Assembly (NCBI GenBank): GCA_019649035.1
Contig: BMAT01007869.1
Location: 172,961-213,110, forward strand
Source: Elysia marginata
Taxonomy: Eukaryota; Mollusca; Gastropoda; Plakobranchidae
DNA length: 40,150 nt
Direction of reading: 5' to 3'
The translations under genes and the position numbers were made by a program. Position 1 is the first letter of the stretch. Every line of letters starts with the position of its first letter. Positions 30,216-40,150 of the stretch are shown piece by piece. The notes beneath the pieces were generated by a model. The model was not told the DNA's origin, did not search any database, and saw nothing but the letters and a program-made list of their open reading frames with translations.

Positions 30216-33200
30216 CACATACCCTGACCTCGACAGAGTTTGAAGGTCAAGTCATCCCCCGACATTCAGGTTACTTTGAGCTACTTTGTCCACACCTGCC
30301 ATGCCATAGCACCAATCTCAACGCTAGCTTCAGTTGCTGTAGACCACACCGCTTGGGCAGAGCTCCAAGACCAGCTTCTTGCACCTTAGCTTTATGCTGC
30401 TTTCGCTTGCATCGTTTCTGTTGTTGCATTTTTTTTCAATCCTTTTCTTGTGGATTAACGTTAGTTTATTTGAAGGGTAAGCCCTTGCATTCGATCACGT
30501 AGAAGCTTTCGCTCGTTTTATTTTATTCTACATATAGTATAAATTATCTTTTCAGTCAGATTATTTTCCTTTCTCTGATATGATTCATCCACAGTTCTTT
30601 TAGCCATCTTGCAAGCAGATCTTTTATTATTGCATGCTCTTTTGCAAAAGGAAAAAAGTAGTGTGAAGAACTGTTATTTGAAAACAACAAAACATTCTCC
30701 ATTCTTTTTTCTTTTAATATTATACTCTAATGAACTTTTTTTTCATTTCTTTCTGTGTGAGCATTCACCTTCCAGTGGCTATACGAACTCCCATTTGATG
30801 TATTAAGCTAAATAAATTGAGGCTAAAACAAGGTTAAAGGTACACCAAGAAAGAGCGAGCTAGTGCTTGGTCGTAACATCATTGGCTAGTATACCTTATC
30901 CCTTCATGTAGATTTCACTTTAAATCCTTGACATTTCAGTCCTATCTGTCAGTTTCTGCAGTTCGATCATTTCCATTTCTAGAATAGTCTATAAAAACGT
31001 TTTGTGAAGTTTTGTTTAAAAATAACTACTACAGTTTTCTGTTAGACTAGGAGAAGAAGGGACGAAATATAAACAATATACGGTATCAGCTTATTTCCTC
31101 GTTTCTAACTATATTTTGACTAACCAACAGGTCGTCTGTCGCTTAGTTTTCATTATCTAGACCCACTAACAAACAAGCTTAACGCGCATCCGTGGTTTTG
31201 ATAAAACATTTTCTGTCTTGTATTTATATACGATTTGTGATACACGCATGCTTGCTTGTTGAAAAAAACGAAACGATTATGCTTCAAGATCAATTTTTCA
31301 CATCCATCGGTATAATGTCATCATTTTAAGGAATGCAAAAACTGTAACTATTGATTTTCATCTGTGTTTGTTACCTAGCTTGGTTTAGTATACTTAAAAA
31401 CTTCAAGCGTTGATTTTAAGCTGTTTAAGTTGCTTACATTCTTTGCCTTATCAGATATCTTAGTTTTTGAAAGCATGATAACCTTATTTGAATATGCTTT
31501 TTTTTCCCTTTCGAAGCAGCATAATAAATAGCAAAAGAGATTGTTGAATAATTATGCATTATCTGCATCAGGTTTAACCCATTGCTACAACAATCTCCTA
31601 TTAACTCTAATGGTTGTTAGGTATGAAATTAACAATAGGTAGAAAACGCTATCAACACTATCAGCACTAGACTAAGCTTTTTTCTTTTTTTTTTTTTTTG
31701 AAGCATTAAACTTCCCAGCTAAACACTTCTAAATGCATTATAAAACAAAACATTTAGTTTTGATGTGTACTTTTGAGGAAACTCTCTGCCATTCCTTTTG
31801 GAGACAAACCCTCCATATATGTGTTCTAGGATCTTTTCTAACTACTGATATCAGTGTAGAAAATTTTAGGAACAAAAAAGTGTGTAATATTCTTCAATTG
31901 GTTTAATATTATATCCCCCGATGGCTTCAAATTAGGTAAAAATACAAGCCAAGAAAGTTTCAACAAAATATGACAAATCGAAGCAAAAAGCTTTGTTTAT
32001 TAAATCTTCATGAGCATGGTGGTGGTGGTTTTCTTTTCTTTCTTGCATCTCAATGATTGAAGTCATTGCGTGGGCTTTCCATTAATACCTAATTTGTGTA
32101 ATGTTCTTATATTTTTTAAGAAACTTATATATTTGAATTTTGACTTTTGGTACTTTTTACTGCTAAAACAATAAAATTATCAAGCGTGGATACAATTAGG
32201 CTAAATGACGCAAAATTTGTGATTCCAAAGCGATGCACAGCTAATTTTTTTAATATTTTAATATTTTTAAGCAAATGATATTATAAAGATCCTTATTAAA
32301 ACATAATCCTAATACCAGCGCAATAATTATAATCTTTTTTGTTTTAAAACTGCTTATTCTGCTTCTTTTAAAAATGTTCTGTCTCTCTTCACTTCTTATT
32401 AAAAAATACTTATCATGGCCTCAAACAAACTATTGTTTATGTTGTTGACTCAAGAGCAATTTCGACGAGCTCTTTTCAAAAAGGGTAGATGATATTTGCT
32501 CATGCGAAATGTTAAATGGCAATATACACGTTAAAACAATTTAACAACATTTTTGTAATATCAGGTCCCTTTTGTCTTTTTTCCTATTGTAGCAGTTTGT
32601 GAGCACAAAGATGTAAGGACCAGGGCATGCGCAAGTGACCACGTCCAGCTTGCAGCTGTAACAGTTGTGCTGACTAACGAGTCCATCACGATGTGTATTT
32701 TACGCAGCGACTGCGAGTGACTGCAACAGACTGCCTATTCTGATCATTAGCATGTCAAGCACATTCCGGGCAAAAGACAATGAAGAATCTTTCTCTTTAT
32801 GGTGACTGTTATTAGATCAAACAAGTTTCTTAATGCAGGTGTATTATAGTTTATAGTATTTATGCTTTCTGTTCGTGTTAAAAAGCTGTTATTTAAAACA
32901 GACGTCATATGCTGCAGCTTCTTCATAGAATCACCGTTTCATATTTATTCCTCTTCCTCCTAGACTTTTAGAGATGCTAAAGCTTGTATGGATCATCCGT
33001 GTGTTGATTTTAAAACAATGGTCAGTCCACTTTATAAGTGATAAAGTGAGATTGAGTAAACAAGGTGGCTTTTCATCATAAAGCTGTGTACTTTTTGCGT
33101 GGCTCGATTACTTTTTACAGCCAGAATTTAACAGGTTACTCTGTATAGTAATTATTGTTTTTAAGCAAAGACTCGAGTTATGTTGTTCTTGTTCTCTCAT

Positions 33201-35820
33201 GTTTGCAGAATTCAAGAATCGTAAAAGTGCGTTTCATTATGTTTCTTTTATACGTCTGTTATGTTTTTATTTTATAGTTTATGATGTTTTTACGTAACAT
33301 TTGCGTATGTCAAGGTGATTTGTTTTACATAATCAATTATGAGTATGGCGTAATTTTTAGTGATTAGAATTTTATTTTAAAAGTTATGAAAAATATTGCT
33401 TTTTTTCACAAGCTTGGAATAACATCAGACTTCAGCATTGAATTGAAAAAATCTTTTGCTTTCTTTTCAGTTGACTTAACACGCCAGGAAACAGAAAAAA
33501 TGTATTGATTACAGGTTTTTGTCAAGAAAACATTATTACAAACATAATGAAAGAAATTTTAAACCCAATTAGTTTTCCAAGTTTTGCTTAAAAGGACAAT
33601 TTCCAAATGATAAAGCCCGTCACTTTTTAGATGGAAAATACATTTTTATGAGCGTATTACGGTATTCATGTTAGCTTAGATTTTCTTGTATTAAAAAAAA
33701 AACGTTTTCGTCATCTGACTAGTAAAAGAAGCATAAACAAATGAAATGACCATTTTTACAAGTGATTGTTGGGACTGATATGGTATTTCATTCCATGAAC
33801 AAAATCATTTCATAGTGAAAGACATCTTTCTTAGACCTGAATTTTTTATAGTTGCAGATTTGTCGGAATAGGAATCTTGTTTTATTGTTTTTTTCTAAAA
33901 TAAACTTGTATTGTTGAAGAGCTGTGATGAATTAGGAATCAGAAACAATAAGAAACAAAATTGATGAAATTATTGTATACATACTTTCTGGGTACACCAA
34001 GTCACCCAGGCAACAGCAATTATTGAAACGGTTTAGCTATTTCCGAATATCAAACAGATAGACATTTTGCTCTTGCGCACGTTAAAAAGTTTCTCTAAGG
34101 TTTGTTTATCCTTATTCTCACTATATTAGTAGGACACTCATAAGAAGTTACGGCAGGCGATCGGAAAGTTGTTATCGTTGTATCGCAGAATGCATTATAC
34201 AACAGCGCTGGTAGTGAAGTTAGCTGAATCTCTTGAATTCGATTTTCCACGCAACGTACCGAAACGAATTTTTATGATTTCGACAAAGTTGAGAATCCTA
34301 GTCTTACTGACCGGAAAAGCGCTCTCAGTGTCGGTTTATCTTTATCTTTCTCTTTGAATCGACGAAGGAGCTCTAACAGTTTTAGTTAAATTTGTTGCAA
34401 TATTTCTTTCCTTTACAATCCACACCGAAACAAAACGTTTTTTTTTTATTTGCGGCCAATGAGAAAAAAAAGGAAACTGGTAGCGTTATTTCGGTATAAC
34501 CGGATTTTTTTCCTATAATTTTCAACAATTGAGATCTGTGTAATAAGCTGACACCTCTGCATCTTGTTGAAATAATTGTTGGTTCCCCATCAAAGCCGCC
34601 ATCATCAGAATATTAATAATTATGGTTATCGTTAGGACTATATCATTATCCTTGTCGCCGTTACCCTATTACCACACAACCATCAACTCCAAGCGTCGCT
34701 GCCTTCAAAAGGTTAGAACCTATGTCATAATTGTGGAGCCATATGTCATCACGCGGTGATCATTATGTTAGATTCAATCAAGTCACACCACGACTTTCTC
34801 CTCAGCTAGTAGCCCAGCCGTCACCTTTTTCTCAAGCATCCGTACCCAGAAGACCACATTGAATTTCCACACATTGAATGTCAGCTTTTTCCAGCTTTTT
34901 TATTTGATTTTCATTGAAAAATAATAATATTCAACACATGAAAGCCGTTTACGAGAAAATCTAAACAAGGACAGCAAAAATATATCGACCTTGTTATCTG
35001 TTATCCGTAAGCATATGATCATACGAATGCAAATGATATGATGGAATGAAAAAACTTTATAATTATATCTAATAACCCTACCAGCAAAACTATTATCTTT
35101 AGCTTTTGCGATTATCTTACTAAAAATGTATCCAAACGAAACTTCAGTAATTCGAAATGTGCGAAAAACGATTTGGAGTGATATTATTGTTTCAAGATCA
35201 TTAATCAACGGGGAAACATTAAGTTGAAGAAAATGAAGAATGGAAAGCTTGCTATCTAGATCTACTCCATCGACTTCTAGCTTACACATGCTTTCCTTTT
35301 CCATGTAGTGTTGACATTTAACTGGCAAAAAAAAAATATAACTATCAGGGAATGAAAAATAATGAAGTTGTGCATTTAGGAGGAAGTAAACATTTGTTGC
35401 CTTTATTCATTCTAAAGATGTTTCTGTAAAACAGACTACTTTCTACAACCCTCCTGAAGTGCTAACATTAGAATTGTTAGCTGCACCAGGCTACCATCAC
35501 ACAAATTGTTAAGCTTTGTTCTCGTTTCATGTTATACTATAACCGCGCATTAGCTCATGAGGACCATAGAGGACACTTCTTACTTAAATCTTTTTTATGT
35601 CCTTTTTTATTCCTATAACGTTTGGTTTAGATTGCTATGTTAAGGCAATATCCAATGATATAATTTTATATTGTTGACAATTAGTATAAATTCATTTCCC
35701 TTGTATTGATTTTTATAGACGAATCCTACAATAATCATAAACCAATGTTTGGTTTCACATTTCTGTGATTAGTGGCAATAAATCGATGGTATGTTTATGT
35801 TCTCTCTGTTCTATAACAAG
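30216..35820. other. AT-rich 3' flank and intergenic region after SLC26
   Basis: The SLC26 3' UTR must lie at the left end. Several AATAAA are present (30811, 31523, 32170, 33899). A 142-codon minus-strand open frame at 34900-35328 is Ile/Phe/Leu-rich and not recognised. No transposon protein fragment was noticed. Confidence 0.5.
30811..30816 (+). other. Candidate polyadenylation signal AATAAA for SLC26
   Basis: This is the first AATAAA on the + strand after the stop that I noted, about 600 bases downstream. A GT-rich stretch follows at about 30862-30875. Later AATAAA occur at 31523, 32170 and 33899, so the true end is open. Confidence 0.3.
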
Positions 35821-35875
35821 GAAGCTAATGGATGTCAAATGGCCGCGGAGGGAAACTCACGGATGGCAGAAATAG
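35821..35875 (+). other. Cryptic exon candidate A
   Basis: The segment is GC-richer in an AT-rich region. It has an AG before it (ataacaag, weak acceptor after ctctctgttct) and GT after it (atag|gtgggg). The frame encodes EANGCQMAAEGNSRMAEI plus one base, with ATG at 35839 in good context. It could be a first coding exon or an alternative 3' exon of SLC26; both are speculative. Confidence 0.25.
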
Positions 35876-36522
35876 GTGGGGGGAGGGTGCCGAAAAAAAG
35901 AGGACCCTATAAGAATAATTACTATTAGCCGTATTGCAAGGAGATTGTGGCCGGAGAAACGGACAAAACTAAAATCTGAGAGACAAAGATTAGTGGAATT
36001 TATTTTACTACAACGTTTAATTTATCACAGGATCAAGCAAAGCTTTCTGACATTCCATGTATAATGCACATTGTGACCAACTCCGAATTTAATAATAATT
36101 TTAGATAGCACGTATTCTATTACTCGGATTGATTAACAAAAGCGCAAGCATAACCTTCAGACGTAATAAAATATTGTATACTTTTTACATCAACTCACGT
36201 GTGCCTTTTGGTTTGTTCTTTTTTTCATTTTTTTGTACTTGGGAGGGGGTGGTGGATCTTGACTCAAATGCCGTTCAACATTTTGTTTTTATGGCTCGCA
36301 TATAATCGATGCAAAGTGATTTAAAATTCACATTTATGTCAAACTTTCTGAGAAACAACTCACATATAATTGATACTATTCGTATTTATGTCAAATTTTC
36401 TGTGAAACAAACTGTACTCAATAATGACGACCAAGGATTTCTGGATCGTCCGATTTTATCGTTTCATGTGCTGACTTGAATGGAAAAAAAAGAGGTATCT
36501 CAAATTAAATGTATTTAATCCC

Positions 36523-36582
36523 TTTCTATCTCTTTCTCTCTCTCTATCTCTCTCTCTCTCTCTCTATCTATTTCTCTCTCTC
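36523..36582. repeat. (TC)n/TCTA microsatellite
   Basis: Imperfect CT repeats end 34 bases before the cryptic exon candidate B acceptor. Confidence 0.9.
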
Positions 36583-36616
36583 ACCTGTACTCACCAATGG
36601 CCTTCATGCATTATAG

Positions 36617-36675
36617 AAGTGCGGCCGTTGGAGGGGCCGATCGGACCTTTTGTCCAGCAGTTGGAGATAGCGATT
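36617..36675 (+). other. Cryptic exon candidate B, in phase with candidate A
   Basis: The acceptor is ttatag, with a TC microsatellite upstream acting as a long pyrimidine tract; a possible donor is gatt|gtgaga. Joined to candidate A it continues as EVRPLEGPIGPFVQQLEIAI. The VRPLEGPIG run vaguely recalls the N-terminus of TauD/TfdA-type dioxygenases, but no iron-binding motif follows in the window. Without the donor, the frame stays open to TAA at 36790-36792. Confidence 0.25.
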
Positions 36676-36792
36676 GTGAGACCTGGACATAGAAAAATCG
36701 AGGCATTTACATCTGTCAGATTAAATATGAAGACTGATTGTCATACACCCTTTCATTTGTATTCCTTTGATAATTTGAATGTTCATGAATAA

Positions 36793-38778
36793 TGATGTTT
36801 TAGTTTTCAGTGAAGTAAAGAGCTGCCGTGGGGTTAAAATGATTATTGAGACATCAAAATAAAATAAAACTGGACACGTTTACAACCATTGAAAATCAGG
36901 CTCTCGAATCTTTTAGTTCATTTTGGTGAACGCGTTGTAGTCAGTAAGTCTCTTATTTTAGTGATAACTTTTTAACACAAGCTGATATTTCTGTTATAAT
37001 ACTTAAATTCGATATTGTAGCTAACTCTGAAATAGCTGCTGTCTATGGCACTTTATAGGGTGATCAAAAAGAGGTTGTCACACCTCGATGTGTATGGCAC
37101 TACCGCCATCTCTTCAAAAAATTCAGCTACGAATTACATTATTTTTTCAGGGATTTGCATCAAATCAAATTTTATAAATGTGAAAATTTACTTGGATCTC
37201 TCATTATCAACAAATTTAAGAATATCAAACTTAAACGTGTTACATTGTTTGGTGAGTAAAGGATATAAAAAACTAAACAGGTAGATAAGCTGTTGGTTGG
37301 TTAAGCAAACAAAACTCAGAGAAGCTTACAAGACTATTTATATGTATGCTTATCTAATTTAAATTGTAAAAAATAGACATTGGGACATCTCAATAGAATG
37401 GATGTTCACTATCAACAACATTTTTTTTCTAACATTAAAGTTATAAAAGAACGATGAAAAAGCCTAGAGAAGATGAGAAAGAAAAAGACGATTCTCTTGT
37501 CATTTTCTATATACTTGAAACATTCAGCTCATATAAAGATATGATTAGGAAATAGCGCATACAGAAACGTGGTCAAATGACTCCGGTCAATTTATCTAGG
37601 GCGTTGTTTACTCACTAAGGAGCTACAGGATAAGAAGTTAAAAAACACTACGTATGAACAATAAGTCTGTCGAAACCATCATTTTTTTCGCAGCTAATTT
37701 TAAGGTACATGTACTTACACTTTAGCGGTGATAAAAAATATGAAAAATAAAAACCCGAGGAAGGGTGTTTCTAAGCTGCTAGGTATCTTTAAGTTAAGAA
37801 CACAAAATTTGAAAGGTACGAGCAAGTCAGTAAAAAATAGCTCGACTGAGCTTGCAGAAAAAAGAATCCTAAGCAAAACATTTCCTGCTTCAATAGAACT
37901 CGAATTTCTGAGGTTTCGGTAGCTTCGGTATCCATCGAGTGGTTTAGATGGACGGTATAGCCGAGGTATATTTTTTCAGTCAGATCTAGAGAGCTAATAC
38001 TTAGATAAGACTTTTTAAACAATATTATTGTAAATAATATTATAGCTGCAATTCATAGCTATTAACCATAATCATTAATGATACCTTGAGTCGTCTTTAT
38101 ATTGCTTTGAACTTTACAACCGCAGTTGTGCACCTGTTTTTCTTTGGTGAGGTTTGTTTAAAGTTAGATTGTCACTCATAGAGGCGAAGTGAAGATTTTC
38201 ACTCAGTATATACGAGAAAACTTTTTTGAGAAATTTAAAGTCCGTGGACCTTTATAATAAGGCAAACGACTAGTGCTAGATGTGCTACAGATTGTGAGTT
38301 CATATCTCACCGGAGAAAACACATCTTTTCCAGATAATGTTTAGTTAACCAGTTTAAGATCTTCTTTTTCCTATAGCTTATAACTCAACTCCCCTTTTAC
38401 CAATTATTGATACAATTTTATTAGTGCGCGGAACCAGTCCCCTCAAACTAAAAGCCTGGTAAAATACAATTGGCAAGGTTCAGGTTTTTAAAAACTGACT
38501 TCAACTCATTAGTATAAAGTTTTAACGTTAGAAATTCATTATCAGAAAAACAGTACAGTTTGAATGTTAAGAAAGATTTGCACTGATAAATCGAAGTGTC
38601 CATTCCAATGATTTAACATAATAATTTTGCCATTAAGAGGCCCCAAATTTCATTTCTTACATTGTGACTGGTTTTATTGTCTTTTTAAAGTGCGCGTGGA
38701 AACCTGATTGCTTATGATCTTTGTGCTGACTGAATAGGTAAATTAAGCCACCTCATATCTCAACTCGTGATTTCAACT
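36793..38778. other. AT-rich stretch without recognised gene
   Basis: No recognisable frame is seen. Two weak items are noted: gggtgatcaaaaagaggttg after TA at 37059, resembling a lone mariner-type terminal repeat, and a tRNA-like T-arm (gtgagttcatatctcac) at 38295-38311. Confidence 0.5.
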
Positions 38779-38824
38779 CTTCTCTCTCTCTCTCTCATTT
38801 TCTCTCTCTCTCTGTCTCTCTGTC
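38779..38824. repeat. (TC)n microsatellite
   Basis: TC repeats open a long pyrimidine-rich stretch that runs to the acceptor at 39080. Confidence 0.9.
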
Positions 38825-39080
38825 GTTCTTTGTATCTATCATACTCTTTTCTTCAACCTTTCAAACACATTAAGCATCTTCAACACCCTATTTAACTAGT
38901 AACATCGCTTTAGTCTGTTATCTTATCTTCTTGTATTTCCCATTGTCTTTTCCTTTTTTCCAACGCCTGCACTTTCCTCGCCATTATCTAAACTTGTACT
39001 CCTCACTGTCTTTACTCCTGTTGTCTTTTCTTTTATTGCCCCCAACCCCCCGCTTTCATATTCATCTTTACTTTTCTTAG

Positions 39081-39117
39081 CAAAGGCTGCAGCAGAATCC
39101 GAGGCATTACTGTGTAG
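39081..39117 (+). other. Exon-like segment, possible 5' UTR or micro-exon
   Basis: A 37-base GC-richer segment lies between a good acceptor (long pyrimidine tract, then ttcttag) and a good donor (tag|gtgagt). It has no start codon. It could be a leader exon of the secreted-protein gene that starts coding at 39728. No transcript evidence is available. Confidence 0.3.
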
Positions 39118-39727
39118 GTGAGTAGCCTTGCTTTATATGCAATAAAAGTTTCCTAAATCGGCGAAGACATCTCGTACACTAACCAGTTGAGAAATGTGAG
39201 TTGTGAGTCGTAAACACTATGGTTGCGTTGGTGGAGAAAGTGTTTTCAGAAAAAGTTTTTTTTTATAAAGCAATATTGTGATAAGGATTTTGTTTAAATT
39301 ACACCTTAAGGCTATGTCTTCAATTTTAAATGAATTGACCAAAAACAACCCAAAAAGCTGGTATACTCAAATGAGGCTCGACACTCAGGAACACTTTTTT
39401 AATAGGATTTTTTCATATATCTCCATTCATTATGTATTTTCAGATAAAACTGAAAACGTATATGACGAAAATGGTTGAAAAGGAAACGGAGTAAAGTCCG
39501 CTCTCAAGCAGTGTTGTTTTCTTTGTTATAACTTATACAACTCTGTCTATAACCGTAACAACCGCCAGAATCACAAGCTGTTGTGACAGCCTCATTGAAA
39601 CTCCAGAGTAAACATAACTTTAATCAAACACTAAGTTTTATTTTTCAATAATATGGTTGACAATTGAATGAATTCTCAACCATCGTTGAAAATCCACCCT
39701 TCTTGACTTTTTTGTAAAAAGATCGAC

Positions 39728-39972
39728 ATGATGCTAAAGATGATTTATCTGATCAAGCTGAGAATCACCGCGGTCGCCATCGTTATGGCAGCAATGTCAA
39801 CTTCCGCTTTCAACACGAGAGAAGGACACTTCCAGGCATGCGCAGAGGGGGGTTCCGCGAATGACGATTTACCTCTGGCGGTGGAGGTAGTCCCGAACAG
39901 CTTAGCGTGCGCCACCAGATGTCTGATGCTGAATGGATGTTTCTCCTACTTCCTGATTCCTTATACCGGCAA
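39728..39972 (+). CDS. Secreted protein, first coding exon: signal peptide plus PAN/apple-like cysteine module (partial)
   Basis: From ATG 39728 (or 39731/39740) the frame encodes a signal peptide, with hydrophobic ITAVAIVMAAM and a likely cleavage near STSAF (residues 24-28). A mature start with Cys38, Cys61, Cys65 and Cys71 follows. The run NSLACATRCLMLNGCFSYF has the S-x3-C-x3-C-x5-C-x2-F spacing of PAN/apple domains, common in secreted or adhesion proteins of molluscs. A GT donor at 39973 (caa|gtataac, phase 2) would end the exon; reading on meets TGA at 40013. An acceptor-like AG at 39720-39721 suggests an upstream 5' UTR exon. The rest lies beyond the window. The signal peptide is convincing; the domain name is moderate. 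Confidence 0.6.
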
Positions 39973-40085
39973 GTATAACGTTAGAGTTGTAGTCCAAGTC
40001 TCATTAATGCCCTGATGAGAATGCCTACAAGTATATTGTTAGAGTTATAGTCCAAGTCTTATTTACTAAGTCATGAGAACGCCTA
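39970..40085. repeat. 58-bp tandem duplication (two copies)
   Basis: Copy 1 is 39970-40027 and copy 2 is 40028-40085. Both start caagtata and end gccta, with about 46 of 58 positions equal by eye. The start coincides with the candidate splice donor of the secreted-protein exon. Confidence 0.9.
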
Positions 40086-40150
40086 GTTGAGAAATGTGTA
40101 CAAAATATAGTTACAGAATTCTTGCAAAATCACGTTGTCCTTTTTAATAA

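Noticed and set aside
38262-38315. tRNA-like stretch with gtgagttcatatctcac
   Set aside because: Only the T-arm-like hairpin is present; the A box and other stems are not convincing.
39185-39198. agttgagaaatgtg repeated at 40085-40098
   Set aside because: The match is short and lacks extended similarity; not enough to call a repeat or element boundary.
1-40150. CRISPR arrays, prokaryotic operons, phage or viral genes
   Set aside because: The window is clearly eukaryotic; no regularly spaced direct repeats, operon-like gene packing or viral structural genes were seen.

Overview
This is an intron-rich, AT-rich (about two thirds A+T by eye) eukaryotic nuclear window, almost certainly from an invertebrate. 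Tiny exons in large introns, decayed LINE and mariner copies, a tRNA-like SINE head, and many GA/CT microsatellites next to G or C homopolymers fit a lophotrochozoan, probably a mollusc and perhaps a gastropod. The species is an inference. A 40-base run of N shows a draft assembly.

The one complete gene is an SLC26/SulP anion transporter on the + strand. Eighteen coding exons from 11458 to 30215 join, all with GT-AG borders and continuous phase, into an 834-residue protein. It has a cytosolic N-terminus, a SulP membrane domain over residues of about 100-540, a STAS domain interrupted by a variable insert at about 545-770, and an acidic C-terminal tail. It is closest in general look to the SLC26A5/A6 (prestin-like) group. 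Its first signature is unusual: ATSKQIS followed by MGT, where the family usually has GTSRHIS and IGP.

Region by region: 1-11457 holds no recognisable host gene. It contains a tRNA-like SINE remnant (about 700-1022, minus), a decayed LINE reverse-transcriptase 3' end (about 2386-3100, minus) with an 8-bp tandem tail, GA and CT microsatellites, and a GC-richer island around 8440-8690. The SLC26 introns carry an assembly gap flanked by G runs (intron 3), a second 5'-truncated LINE on the opposite strand (intron 8), a complete but dead mariner with 25-bp inverted repeats (intron 14) and an ATT microsatellite (intron 16). After the stop at 30215, 30.2-35.8 kb is AT-rich and holds several AATAAA signals. 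Two small GC-richer exon-like segments at 35821-35875 and 36617-36675 join in phase but are unproven. At the right edge, from 39728, begins a secreted PAN/apple-like protein (signal peptide plus the first four cysteines). It continues beyond the window, and a 58-bp tandem duplication starts at its likely 5' splice site.

I did not find a clearly new multi-gene system. The points most worth a second look are the altered SLC26 signature, the in-phase cryptic exon pair, the duplicated splice donor at the right edge, and the G-run/GA-tract structure that coincides with the assembly gap.
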